DNA from: Thalassolituus sp006212115
GTDB taxonomy: Bacteria; Pseudomonadota; Gammaproteobacteria; Pseudomonadales; Oceanobacteraceae
Assembly: GCF_040372045.1 (NCBI RefSeq)
Contig: NZ_BAABWH010000001.1
Length of the DNA: 64,000 nucleotides
Direction: 5' to 3' (one strand)
The translations under genes and the position numbers were made by a program. Shown one piece after another: positions 17,440-25,650 of the stretch (its first letter is position 1; each line of letters opens with the position of its first letter). The notes below the pieces were generated by a model. That model was given only the letters and a program-made list of their open reading frames with translations. It did no database searches and was not told the origin of the DNA.

Positions 17440-18314
17440 GACTTTTCTTCCGGTTCGCGGTAGCGGATCAAGCCTTCCTGAGCGACAGAGGCCACCAGCT
17501 CACCTTTCTGGTTAAATACTTGCCCACGACAGAAACCACGGCCGCTGCCAGCATTGGGACTATCAATCGCATACAGCAACCACTCGTCCATACGGAAGGG
17601 GCGATGGAACCATACGCTGTGATCCAAGCTCGCCATCTGCATTCCCTTCTGCCCATAAGAGCGAGCATGTGGATGAAGTGATGTCGGCAGCAGATTAAAG
17701 TCTGACGCGTAAGCCAGCAGTTTCGCATGCAGGTCTGTGTCATCAGGCAGAGTACCGTCCGCTTTCAGCCACAAAAACTTAACCGGATCTTTTTTCGTCG
17801 GTGCAAAGATATTCACTGGATCGAGTACACGCATCTCAATCGGCTTATCAGCGGTATAGATATCACGCACTTTTTCCGGAAAATAATCACGGAACATACG
17901 TGCCAGTTCGACTTGCGATGGAATACCTTCTGGCCCCTTCACTTCTGGCATTGGAGCCTGATGCTCAAAACCCTCTTCAGGCTGCTGGAATGAACAGATC
18001 ATGGTCAGAATCGCACGACCATTCTGCATGGCCTTCACCTGACGGGTACAAAAGCTACGACCATCACGCAGACGGTCCACTTCAAATTCAAGGTGATCGG
18101 TAACCGTACCGGCCAACATAAAGTACACATGAAAAGAATGTGCGTGCCAGTCACCTTCTGGCAATGTCTTCAACGCTGATGACAGGCTCTGCGCCATTAC
18201 CTGCCCACCAAACAGCGCCTTAAAACCAAGGTCCTGAGTTTCGCCACGAAAGGTGTTCTCATTGATTTCAGTGGGCTCCAGTAACTCTACCAACCCCTGC
18301 AATACATCACTCAT
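17436..18314 (-). CDS. tesB: Acyl-CoA thioesterase II
   Basis: TesB hydrolyses medium- and long-chain acyl-CoA to free acid and CoA in the cytosol. The double-hotdog protein shows FRGETQDLGFKALFGGQVMAQ at its start and the C-terminal catalytic set: Asp in LAYASDFNLLP, the Thr/Ser region ASLDHSVWFHR, and Gln in SVAQEGLIR. The ATG at 18314 (MSDVLQG) is preferred over a GTG 6 bases upstream because AGAGAGG is correctly spaced. About 292 residues, the usual size. It overlaps the downstream thioesterase by 4 bp. Confidence 0.95.
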   Translation of the reverse strand: MSDVLQGLVELLEPTEINENTFRGETQDLGFKALFGGQVMAQSLSSALKTLPEGDWHAHSFHVYFMLAGTVTDHLEFEVDRLRDGRSFCTRQVKAMQNGRAILTMICSFQQPEEGFEHQAPMPEVKGPEGIPSQVELARMFRDYFPEKVRDIYTADKPIEMRVLDPVNIFAPTKKDPVKFLWLKADGTLPDDTDLHAKLLAYASDFNLLPTSLHPHARSYGQKGMQMASLDHSVWFHRPFRMDEWLLYAIDSPNAGSGRGFCRGQVFNQKGELVASVAQEGLIRYREPEEKS

Positions 18315-18484
18315 AGCCACCTCTCTTATCTATCGTGGTTCATCACCACTTATTTATAACCTGATTGGAACAGTACCGGATAAAATCGCCCAATCATTGG
18401 CCGAAATGACATTATGCGCCACACTCGCACTCTCAGCGGGGCCGCGTATAATACCGGCCCTTACGCTCAAGCCCCGGTTATCTC

Positions 18485-19591
18485 ATGTCAGAAATCTTTC
18501 CAGATCCTATCAATCCTGCTGAATACGATACTCAACTGGCCGACAAAAAAGACCGGCTGAACAGTCTGTTCGCAGAATTCGCCCCACCCGCTCTGGAAGT
18601 GTACGACAGCGCTCGCAGCCACTATCGCCTGCGCGCTGAATTCCGCCTGTGGCATGAAGGTGACCGCTGCTTCTATGCCATGTTTGAGCCGGGCAACCGC
18701 AAGAAAGCCTACGAAGTCCGTGAATTCAATATAGCCTCTGCGCTGATCAACGAACTGATGCAGTCGCTACTGGCCGAAATTCACACCAGCGAGCTGCTGC
18801 GCCGCCGGTTGTTTCAGGTCGAGTTTCTGACCACGTTAAGTGGCGATGCCCTGATTACCCTGATCTATCACAAGAAGCTGGAAGACGACTGGGAAGCCGA
18901 AGCGCGAGCCTTACAGGAACGCATTGGCTTTCCGATTATTGGTCGCTCCCGCAAGCAAAAGCTGGTTCTCGAGCGCGACTACGTGACCGAAGTACTCACC
19001 GTCGACGGCAAGCAATACAGCTACCGCCAGATTGAAGGCGGCTTTACTCAGCCTAACGGTGAAGTAAACCAGAAGATGCTAAGCTGGGCGCGCTCGGCCT
19101 CCGAGGGCATCGGTGGTGATCTGGTCGAGCTGTATTGTGGTAACGGTAACTTCTCGGTGGCACTGGCTGACAAGTTTGACCGAGTGTTAGCGACCGAGAT
19201 TTCAAAAACCTCAGTGAACGCTGCGCAGGTCAACATCGCCGATAACCAGATCGACAACCTGATCATCGCACGACTGTCGTCTGAAGAGTTTGTTCAGGCC
19301 TTAAGAGCCGAGCGCAAATTCACCCGCCTCGAAGGCGTTGACCTGACCAGCTACGACTTCCGTACGGTGCTGGTCGATCCACCACGGGCAGGCCTGGACG
19401 ACGAATCCGTCAAACAAACCGCCGGTTACGACAACATCATCTACATCAGTTGTAACCCGGACACCCTACACGCGAACCTGACCGAACTCTGCAAAACCCA
19501 CGACATCGTGCGCTTCGCCATGTTTGATCAGTTCCCATACACCCACCACATCGAAACCGGTGTGGTCCTGAAACGTAAGGGCACAACATGA
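18485..19591 (+). CDS. trmA: tRNA (uracil-5-)-methyltransferase
   Basis: TrmA makes ribothymidine at position 54 of tRNA using S-adenosylmethionine. The 368-residue protein has the SAM site ELYCGNGNFSVALA, the VDPPRAGLD motif and the catalytic Cys in YISCNPDTL, all in family order. It lacks the N-terminal TRAM domain and iron-sulfur Cys of RlmC/RlmD, which matches TrmA. Its 3' end overlaps dbpA by 4 bp (ATGA), forming a two-gene RNA-metabolism operon. Confidence 0.97.
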   Translation: MSEIFPDPINPAEYDTQLADKKDRLNSLFAEFAPPALEVYDSARSHYRLRAEFRLWHEGDRCFYAMFEPGNRKKAYEVREFNIASALINELMQSLLAEIHTSELLRRRLFQVEFLTTLSGDALITLIYHKKLEDDWEAEARALQERIGFPIIGRSRKQKLVLERDYVTEVLTVDGKQYSYRQIEGGFTQPNGEVNQKMLSWARSASEGIGGDLVELYCGNGNFSVALADKFDRVLATEISKTSVNAAQVNIADNQIDNLIIARLSSEEFVQALRAERKFTRLEGVDLTSYDFRTVLVDPPRAGLDDESVKQTAGYDNIIYISCNPDTLHANLTELCKTHDIVRFAMFDQFPYTHHIETGVVLKRKGTT

Positions 19592-20964
19592 GTCAGGCAT
19601 TTACTAGCATTCAAGGCATTACCCCGGCCATGCAGGATAACCTGCAACAACTGGGCTTCAGTGATGCCACCGAAATTCAGGCGCAGTCACTGCCCGTCAG
19701 CCTTGCAGGCAACGACCTACTCGCTCAGGCGAAAACCGGTAGTGGCAAAACCGTGGCCTTTGGTATTCCGCTACTACAAAAGCTGAACCCAAAGTTTTTT
19801 GGTATTCAGGGCCTGGTACTGTGCCCAACGCGAGAGCTAGCCACTCAGGTGGCCGATGAGCTGCGTAAACTCGCTCGCTTTACTGCCAACATTAAAATCG
19901 TCGTGATTTCGGGGGGCGTCTCAATTGGGCCTCAGATAGGCTCGCTGGAGCGCGGCGCGCACATCGTGGTGGGAACACCGGGGCGCATTAAAGATCACCT
20001 GCGTAAAAAAACCATGGTGCTCGACAACGTGAATACGCTGGTACTCGACGAAGCCGACCGCATGCTCGAAATGGGCTTCGCCGACGACATCCGCGACATT
20101 GCCTCGCACACCAAGCACAACCGCCAGACGCTGCTGTTTTCGGCCACCTACCCGGACAACATCAAAGCGCTGAGCAAAGACCTGATGCACGAACCCGAGA
20201 CCATTAAGGTCGAGGCGGTGCACAAAACCGATCACATTCGCCAACAGATCATTGGCTGCGAAAAAGCAGGCCGCACCGAGGCACTGTTAGCAGCAATGCA
20301 ACACTACGCCATCGAACAGGCGGTGATCTTCTGCAACACCAAACAAACCGTGAATGACGTGTCACAAGCACTGCGTCATGCCGGCTACTTATCGCTGGGC
20401 TTGCACGGCGACCTGCAACAAAAAGACCGCGACCAGACCTACATCCGCTTTAAACAAGGCAGCGCGCACTGTTTAGTCGCCACCGACGTGGCAGCTCGTG
20501 GCCTCGACGTCGACGAACTGCAGGCCGTGATTAACTACGAACTGCCACGCGACCCCGAAGTGTACGTTCACCGCATTGGTCGTACTGGCCGTGCGGGCAG
20601 CGAAGGCCTGGCCCTGAGCCTCTTTACCGAGCGCGAGCAATACAAACGCGAAGCGATTGAAGACCTGCTCAGACACGATATTCCGGCCATCCACCAGAAT
20701 GAGCTTACCGATACGCATGACACAGCTAAGCCGCCGTACGTGACCCTCTGCTTTGCCGAAGGTCGCAAAAACAAACTGCGCCCGGGTGACATCGTTGGTG
20801 CGATTACCGCCAAAGGAAAAATCCCCGGATCAGTCATTGGTAATATTACCGTACTGGACTTCGTTGCTTTTGCGGCGGTTGAGCGCGAATACGCGAATGA
20901 AGCCTTACGACTGTTAGAAAAGAGCCGGATTAAAGGACGCCAGATCAAAGTCAGACGTATCTGA
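19588..20964 (+). CDS. dbpA: ATP-dependent RNA helicase DbpA
   Basis: DbpA is a DEAD-box helicase that acts in 50S ribosome assembly and is activated by hairpin 92 of 23S rRNA. Motifs occur in order: Q-motif region, GSGKT (51-55), PTRELA, TPGRI, DEAD, SAT, then VATDVAARGLD and HRIGRTGR in the second domain. The last 75 residues form the DbpA-type RNA-binding domain (NKLRPGDIVGAITAKGKIPGSVIG-like pattern), which separates it from other DEAD-box proteins. 458 residues match E. coli DbpA. Translationally coupled to trmA. Confidence 0.96.
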   Translation: MSQAFTSIQGITPAMQDNLQQLGFSDATEIQAQSLPVSLAGNDLLAQAKTGSGKTVAFGIPLLQKLNPKFFGIQGLVLCPTRELATQVADELRKLARFTANIKIVVISGGVSIGPQIGSLERGAHIVVGTPGRIKDHLRKKTMVLDNVNTLVLDEADRMLEMGFADDIRDIASHTKHNRQTLLFSATYPDNIKALSKDLMHEPETIKVEAVHKTDHIRQQIIGCEKAGRTEALLAAMQHYAIEQAVIFCNTKQTVNDVSQALRHAGYLSLGLHGDLQQKDRDQTYIRFKQGSAHCLVATDVAARGLDVDELQAVINYELPRDPEVYVHRIGRTGRAGSEGLALSLFTEREQYKREAIEDLLRHDIPAIHQNELTDTHDTAKPPYVTLCFAEGRKNKLRPGDIVGAITAKGKIPGSVIGNITVLDFVAFAAVEREYANEALRLLEKSRIKGRQIKVRRI

Positions 20965-21018
20965 CGGCTCGCTCGGCACAGCTACACTTTCATGCGCTCC
21001 GCTATTCACACCAAGTAT

Positions 21019-21046
21019 GTAGGAGCGCAACGCGAAGCTTGCGCGA
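21019..21046 (+). repeat. REP-like element
   Basis: A 28-bp element starting GTAGGAGCG and ending CGCGA, with an internal imperfect stem around GCGAAGCTTGC. The identical 28 bases occur in reverse complement at 39268-39295, in another intergenic region. The layout (GTRGGAGCG, variable stem, CGCGA) is that of repetitive extragenic palindromes. It lies in the dbpA-transporter gap. Confidence 0.75.
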
Positions 21047-21171
21047 ACATCCGCTGGCTTCGACTCCCTGTCTTGCTCTTTCTGATCAAACCCTGATCTG
21101 ACACCTTAACCACGTCCGTCTTTTCTATTAACCTCTAACCATCACTAAAACGATAAGACGACGGATCACCT

Positions 21172-22506
21172 ATGCCGGGCTCGACTTCCATCATCATTGC
21201 CAACACACTCCTGTTCGCTGCCCTGCAACTCTGGCTGCCGTTTGAACCTGCCGTTGTTGACGGATTGAGCATCCTGATTTTCATCGCCATCCTTTGGCTC
21301 ACCGAAGCGCTCGACGTCAGTATCACCGCCTTGCTCGTACCCGTTCTCGCTGTCGTCTTTAATGTACTCGATACCACCGAAGCACTCGCCAGTTTCGCGA
21401 ACCCGATTATCTTTATCTTTCTCGGTGGCTTTGCTCTCGCCTCAGCCCTGCACGCCCAAAAAATCGACGCCGCCATCGCCAATAAAGTCCTCGACTTAGC
21501 GCAAGGGCGATTTAACGTCGCTGTATTTATGCTGTTCGCTTTTTCGGCGGGACTATCGATGTGGATCAGCAACACAGCGACAACCGCCATGATGCTGCCG
21601 TTAGTGCTTGGCGTACTGCACCAGCTCAATCAAGAAGATCAACGCCCAACCTATGTGTTTGTGCTACTTGGCATCGCCTATTGCGCCAGTATCGGCGGCA
21701 TCGCCACCTTAGTCGGCAGCCCACCTAACGCCATAGCCGCTGCACAAAGCAATCTGACCTTTGCTGATTGGATGCGCATGGCCGGGCCGCTGTCTTTAAT
21801 ACTCCTACCCATCATGCTCATCGTTCTGTTCAGCGTACTGCGCCCAAACTTGAACCATCGCTTCTCAACCGAGCATGAACCAATGGAGTGGACACGCCCG
21901 CGCTTAATAGCACTCGCGATTTTTGCCACAACCGTACTATGCTGGATATTCAGCTCACCCCTCAACAGCCTGCTGGGCGGCTTACCCAAATTCGATACCG
22001 TCATCGCTGTCAGCGCCATCATTGCACTGGGGTTGACTCGCGTTGTTACTTGGAAACAAATTGAAAAAACTACCGACTGGAGCGTACTTATGCTCTTTGG
22101 TGGTGGCATCTGCCTCAGCGCCATCCTTAAAGCGACAGGCACCAGTGTGTTCCTGGCAGATCATATTGGAAACTTCTTACAAGGCGCGCCGTTATTACTG
22201 GTGATACTCGCCGTTGTGACCTTTGTGGTCTTCCTAACTGAATTCGCCAGCAACACCGCCAGCGCTGCTCTATTGGTACCCGTATTTGCTGCCATTGCCG
22301 AAAGCCTTGGGATTCCTGCGGTCATTCTTAGTGCGTTAATTGCCGTCGCGGCCTCGTGCGCCTTTATGTTGCCTGTCGCGACACCGCCAAATGCCATTGT
22401 GTATGGCAGCGGTTATGTCGCGCAGAAAGATATGATGCGAGCAGGTTTCTGGATCAACTTGAGTTGTATTGCCGTGATCAGTGGGTATGCGTGGGTGGTG
22501 TGGTGA
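21172..22506 (+). CDS. DASS (SLC13) family anion transporter
   Basis: A 444-residue inner-membrane protein with about 11-12 hydrophobic segments. Both SNT signature motifs of the divalent anion:Na+ symporter family are present: ISNTATTAMMLP in the first half and ASNTASAALLVP in the second, each at a helix break near the substrate and Na+ sites. Substrates in this family are dicarboxylates, citrate, sulfate or related anions; which one cannot be read from the sequence. The neighbouring gene order gives no hint. The ribosome site is weak, and a promoter must lie in the 207-bp gap containing the REP element. Confidence 0.88.
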   Translation: MPGSTSIIIANTLLFAALQLWLPFEPAVVDGLSILIFIAILWLTEALDVSITALLVPVLAVVFNVLDTTEALASFANPIIFIFLGGFALASALHAQKIDAAIANKVLDLAQGRFNVAVFMLFAFSAGLSMWISNTATTAMMLPLVLGVLHQLNQEDQRPTYVFVLLGIAYCASIGGIATLVGSPPNAIAAAQSNLTFADWMRMAGPLSLILLPIMLIVLFSVLRPNLNHRFSTEHEPMEWTRPRLIALAIFATTVLCWIFSSPLNSLLGGLPKFDTVIAVSAIIALGLTRVVTWKQIEKTTDWSVLMLFGGGICLSAILKATGTSVFLADHIGNFLQGAPLLLVILAVVTFVVFLTEFASNTASAALLVPVFAAIAESLGIPAVILSALIAVAASCAFMLPVATPPNAIVYGSGYVAQKDMMRAGFWINLSCIAVISGYAWVVW

Positions 22507-22631
22507 TGATAGCCGCATCGCATTATTCTTCGTAGGCTTACCCCCTACAACTCAACCAATAAACAACGTAAGAAACTTTTATCTTCCATAGGGCCAGAAA
22601 AACAAAGTGATCTTGCCTCGCCTCGTTATAA
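22507..22631 (-). other. Degenerate end of the integron cassette block
   Basis: The stop codon of the last cassette gene lies inside TTATAAC (minus strand, 22625-22631), the same arrangement as at the three clear attC sites, and is followed by GAGGCGAGGC. I could not find the complementary left arm and GTT core on the other side within this gap, so this attC appears truncated. The rest is AT-rich sequence without a gene. Confidence 0.45.
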
Positions 22632-23051
22632 ATTTTCTCGCTTCCAAGCATCAAAGGCGCTGTCTATTTTAGGTGCTACCTTGTCGTAGGTTTCCCAGTT
22701 GCTAGGAATCTCGTATATATTCTCAAATTGTCCCTCAGGATCAGCTGCCTGAGCATAAAGATCAAAATAACTATTCTCAAAGTAACTATGTGCGAACCTA
22801 TTGCCAAGATCATTCAGGTCTTCATCTGTGAATTTTCCATCACAATTATTTCTAAAAAATTCGGCTGGAGTTATTTTCCTAGATTTCAATTTATCAATTT
22901 CTTCTGGGAATTCTTCGGTATGAAGATCTCCGGCTAAGCCACTAAGCATTGCCCAAGCGACGAAGATTCCAGTATGGGTATATCCGTGAATTTCTGGTAA
23001 ATCACCAAAACTTTCTGCTCCAAAATGCCAAGATGCATCATCGTACTTCAT
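22626..23051 (-). CDS. Integron cassette protein, DUF7832-like
   Basis: The 141-residue soluble protein begins MKYDDASWHFGAESFGDLPE, a start pattern I associate with small DUF7832-type proteins; that link is from memory of the family and moderate at best. It is acidic and has no signal or membrane segment. GAGGG lies 7 bases before the ATG, and the ATG comes 20 bases after the cassette junction at 23072/23073, as usual for cassettes. The stop codon TAA forms part of the next attC R'' box. Base composition is AT-richer than flanking genes. Confidence 0.7.
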   Translation of the reverse strand: MKYDDASWHFGAESFGDLPEIHGYTHTGIFVAWAMLSGLAGDLHTEEFPEEIDKLKSRKITPAEFFRNNCDGKFTDEDLNDLGNRFAHSYFENSYFDLYAQAADPEGQFENIYEIPSNWETYDKVAPKIDSAFDAWKRENL

Positions 23052-23064
23052 TATTTTCCCTCGG

Positions 23065-23121
23065 ATTTACAACGCCCGGCCTTGAGCGCCCAGCTCGCAG
23101 GGCGCCTTTGCCTTGTTAAAT
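23065..23121 (-). other. attC recombination site 1
   Basis: On the minus strand the site runs from ATTTAAC (R'' box, 23115-23121) through AAGGC and a G/C-rich stem (GGCGCCC pairing with GGGCGC around a short loop) to GGGC-GTTGTAA (GTT core at 23071-23073). About 57 bp, the size of the smallest attC sites. It separates the zinc-ribbon membrane protein cassette from the last cassette. Confidence 0.75.
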
Positions 23122-23124
23122 GTT

Positions 23125-23448
23125 TTATTCAAGATTAAACCTTTTAGACCCGACTCGCCGCAACGCTATGAAGTAATAAACTAGAGTTGGAGTAACAAAA
23201 ACAACTGATAACGCGGCTACTAACGGCCACCAACTTTTAGTACTTGCTGAATAAGCAAGAATAGCGAATAAGCTGCTGCCTAATGCTGCCCCCAAGATAA
23301 GGCCTATCCATTGCCCGCCCACAGTCAATTGGGCACCGCAACCTTTACACTGCACTTTCGAGCCAAAAGCCGCAATCTTGAGCTTTTCTAATTTTGAGAC
23401 TGTATCGGCGCCACAATCAGGGCATTTTAGCTTCGGCTTCATATACAT
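23125..23448 (-). CDS. Integron cassette protein: zinc ribbon plus transmembrane helices
   Basis: This 107-residue protein opens with a zinc-ribbon of two CxxC pairs (CPDCG and CKGCG, 19 residues apart), followed by two predicted membrane helices (WIGLILGAALGSSLFAILA and LVAALSVVFVTPTLVYYFIA). It would sit in the inner membrane with a cytoplasmic zinc knuckle. The start ATG is part of the GTTAAATG junction of the upstream attC; a second ATG two codons later is possible. Function unknown. Confidence 0.75.
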   Translation of the reverse strand: MYMKPKLKCPDCGADTVSKLEKLKIAAFGSKVQCKGCGAQLTVGGQWIGLILGAALGSSLFAILAYSASTKSWWPLVAALSVVFVTPTLVYYFIALRRVGSKRFNLE

Positions 23449-23527
23449 TTAACGCCCGGCCTTTGGGCGCGCGCTTTTTGCGCGTCCCGCCACGCTTTTC
23501 AGTGGCCTAAACGGCCGCTTGTTATGC
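23447..23527 (-). other. attC recombination site 2
   Basis: The minus-strand site starts with GCATAAC (R'' box, 23521-23527, containing the upstream gene's stop codon) followed by AAGCGGCC, has an internal GC-rich hairpin (GACGCGCAAAAAGCGCGC), and ends GGCCGGGC-GTTAAAT (23447-23453), which matches the GTTRRRY core exactly. 81 bp. Confidence 0.85.
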
Positions 23528-23833
23528 GATTCCGAGGACATAGACTCCTCCCCAAACCACAACCAAACCTGGGAAATAGAGCACTATGGCGAGCATGCTG
23601 TCAATTAAAGCTAGCATACCAAGTCTATCTTTAAACCAGGTTAAGTCCTTTAAGTAAGCATCGACTCCCCACGCGCTAAGCAAAACCAGAGGCAGAGCGA
23701 AAATTCCCATCGCCCAATAGGTACCACCAACGTCATGAATATATGTCATATAGTAAGCGGTACTAGCCCAAGTAAAAATCAAAAAACTTAGGGCTGAAAA
23801 TAGTAACCGAAAAACAGCTCTCTTCATCATCAT
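23522..23833 (-). CDS. Integron cassette protein: small membrane protein
   Basis: The 103-residue product has about three hydrophobic segments (FRLLFSALSFLIFTWAS, GTYWAMGIFALPLVLLSAW, GMLALIDSMLAIVLYFPGLVVVW) and few charged residues, so it is an inner-membrane protein. I do not recognise it. The start is one of three consecutive ATG codons, following shortly after the attC core. The TAA stop lies in the R'' box of the next site. Confidence 0.72.
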   Translation of the reverse strand: MMMKRAVFRLLFSALSFLIFTWASTAYYMTYIHDVGGTYWAMGIFALPLVLLSAWGVDAYLKDLTWFKDRLGMLALIDSMLAIVLYFPGLVVVWGGVYVLGIA

Positions 23834-23840
23834 CTAGAAC

Positions 23841-23921
23841 GCATAACGCCGCAATGTGCGGATTTTAAAAGTGGAGGCGAAGCCGGAGATTTTAAAATTC
23901 CGAACCATTGCCTTGTTATGA
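23841..23921 (-). other. attC recombination site 3
   Basis: On the minus strand TCATAAC (23915-23921, with the stop codon of the upstream gene) is followed by AAGGCAATG. The arm CATTGCGGC and the core GTTATGC (23841-23847) close the site. The central part contains the complementary pair ATTTTAAAATC and CACTTTTAAAAT. 81 bp. Confidence 0.85.
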
Positions 23922-24482
23922 GTTGATGCCTATTTCTGGCAACTCTGCCAGCAGCTCGTTCATTTCTATATCTGGATTTAATTTTTTAGCTAGCTCTTCG
24001 TTAAATTCACCACTAAGTATTTTCTCGACTGCTTCTAAGTCTATTTCACGCTCATAATATTCCGTTGCCCACGATTGGTAATCACTGGCTTCCCAGCCGA
24101 TTATTGCCTTCAAGTCAATTAGCCAGTTAACAGGCTTTCCATGCTTTACCCATTGGGAGTTCTCTAGAAACCAAATACATGTCGCTTGATCCATGCTAAA
24201 AGCAGGCTCAGTTATAAAGCTACCAAAGGCTCCAGAAGCACTTGCTTTAACTTCTTGTAACTCTGACATTAATCCATCTTCTGGGCTCAAGCATTTATAG
24301 CCTGCTAACTCACCAGATATCCAAAGAAACCACTCACCACCACATCCATCACGGAGCGAACCCATCTCTTCTGAATCAGACCAATTAGAATTATAAGAGA
24401 AATACCTGTATTGCCACTCTTGCTCAATAATCGCATCGAGTAGAGCCAGTGATTTCATTTTCTTGCGCAATTGTTCGATCAT
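23916..24482 (-). CDS. Integron cassette protein of unknown function
   Basis: The 188-residue acidic, soluble protein begins MIEQLRKKMKSLALLDAI and contains YRYFSYNSNWSDSEEMGS and RDGCGGEWFLWI motifs. I do not recognise the family with confidence. It has many Trp and Glu residues, no signal peptide and no membrane helix, which would suit an immunity-like or regulatory cytosolic role, but this is a guess. It is the first cassette in the array direction. Confidence 0.72.
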   Translation of the reverse strand: MIEQLRKKMKSLALLDAIIEQEWQYRYFSYNSNWSDSEEMGSLRDGCGGEWFLWISGELAGYKCLSPEDGLMSELQEVKASASGAFGSFITEPAFSMDQATCIWFLENSQWVKHGKPVNWLIDLKAIIGWEASDYQSWATEYYEREIDLEAVEKILSGEFNEELAKKLNPDIEMNELLAELPEIGINS

Positions 24483-24489
24483 GGTTTAC

Positions 24490-24627
24490 TCATAACAGCT
24501 TGTTAGTGTGCATGCGCGTTTATCCTGGGACACTCTTTCGAGGTTCTCGGGGTAACTTATTGACTCAATTGAAGAATCTTCCATAACTCAAATCTTCCTT
24601 CCAGAAAAACGCGCACGCCTGTTATTT
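24490..24627 (-). other. Attachment-site-like imperfect palindrome (attC- or attI-like)
   Basis: AACAG plus GCGTGCGCGTTT near 24609-24625 is complementary to AAACGCGCATGC and CTGTT near 24490-24525 on the minus strand, with one wobble and an 11-base asymmetry. The GTTATGA core joins directly to the first cassette. At 138 bp it is in the size range of long attC sites. It may be the attC of a lost cassette or a remnant of attI. Confidence 0.5.
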
Positions 24628-24860
24628 AGGCGAGGGCTTGCACATAAACTTGTAAACCAAGTCTATAAGCCGTTGATTCGATTAGGCTTTACCGTACCCC
24701 GCTCCGACAAAACGCGCAAGCACGAAAACAAAGAGTGCCAGATTTTCCCATAAACGCCAAATCACACTGTATGGATAACCATGTATTCTTTACATTCGGA
24801 AGTGGTTGCCCATATTATGGCGAAACATTTGTTTCTGTTCATTCGACTTCGGGTATTCAT
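24628..24860. other. Non-coding stretch between cassette block and Tag-like gene
   Basis: I see no supportable gene here. An upstream in-frame extension of the glycosylase gene (from 24735) lacks the family pattern and is probably leader. No integrase gene lies here or elsewhere in the window. Confidence 0.4.
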
Positions 24861-25538
24861 ATGCTCTCCTTCAGCCATTACCTCGAACAAGCCACCGCAC
24901 AACATCCCGATTTTGACCTCAAGTTGAAGCACGCAATGAAGCCGGTTTCTGCAAAGAAGCTCGCCAATACATCTGACGACCGCTGGTTGTCCTGCCTGTC
25001 GCAGTGTGTGTTTCAGTCTGGCTTTAACTGGAAGGTCGTTGCTAATAAGTGGCCGCGTTTTGAAGAGGTGTTCTGCAACTTCCGCACAGACGTGTTGGTC
25101 ATGTGGCCACAGGAGCAATACGAGCAGTTTATGCAGGATGACACCATCATCCGCCATATGGCGAAGATCAATTCGGTGTACGAGAATGCGCTGTTCTTCA
25201 CTGACCTTCAGCGGGAACATGGTTCGGCGGCTGCGTGGTTTGCTTCGTGGCAGCCTGAGGATTATGCCGAGAACCTGAAGGTGTTCCGTAAGCGTGGGAA
25301 TCGTGTGGGTGGGCGTACCGGGCAGATTTTTCTGCGTCGCATGGGCGTCGACTCTCCTATCTTCAGTGACGATATGATTCTGGCGCTGACCAGTAAGGGC
25401 ATTATTGATGGAGTGCCCTCGTCAAAAGCAAGCTGGAAAGCCTTTATGGAGGCCATGTTGCGCTGGCGCGAGGAAACCGGCTACAGCTTAACCGAGCTAA
25501 GCCAGATTCTGTCCTGGTCCGTCGGTCCGCTAAGATAA
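24861..25538 (+). CDS. DNA-3-methyladenine glycosylase I-like (Tag family) protein
   Basis: The 225-residue protein resembles Tag-family HhH-GPD glycosylases: FQSGFNWKVVANKWPRFEEVF corresponds to the LSWITVLKKRENYRACF region of E. coli Tag, and DTIIRHMAKINSVYENA to AGIIRHRGKIQAIIGNA. It would remove alkylated adenine in base-excision repair. The classic zinc-binding Cys/His set of Tag is not obvious, so activity is uncertain. I chose the ATG at 24861 (MLSFSHYLEQA) because homologous proteins begin similarly; the upstream extension to 24735 looks non-coding. Confidence 0.78.
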   Translation: MLSFSHYLEQATAQHPDFDLKLKHAMKPVSAKKLANTSDDRWLSCLSQCVFQSGFNWKVVANKWPRFEEVFCNFRTDVLVMWPQEQYEQFMQDDTIIRHMAKINSVYENALFFTDLQREHGSAAAWFASWQPEDYAENLKVFRKRGNRVGGRTGQIFLRRMGVDSPIFSDDMILALTSKGIIDGVPSSKASWKAFMEAMLRWREETGYSLTELSQILSWSVGPLR

Positions 25539-25650
25539 AGGGCAGCGAAGATAGGAAGTGTGTAGCACCAGTTAGCTAAAAGGTGTCGGTCGAGATTCTC
25601 TCGTCGTATACTCTGGGCTGCATTTTGTTCGTTTTTAAGGTTTGCTATAT

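Noticed and set aside
20951..20966. GTCAGA/TCTGAC inverted repeat at the dbpA end
   Set aside because: Short stem overlapping the coding end with no T-run; likely chance.
24735..24860. In-frame N-terminal extension of the Tag-like glycosylase
   Set aside because: The added 42 residues do not match the family, and the inner ATG at 24861 gives the expected start.
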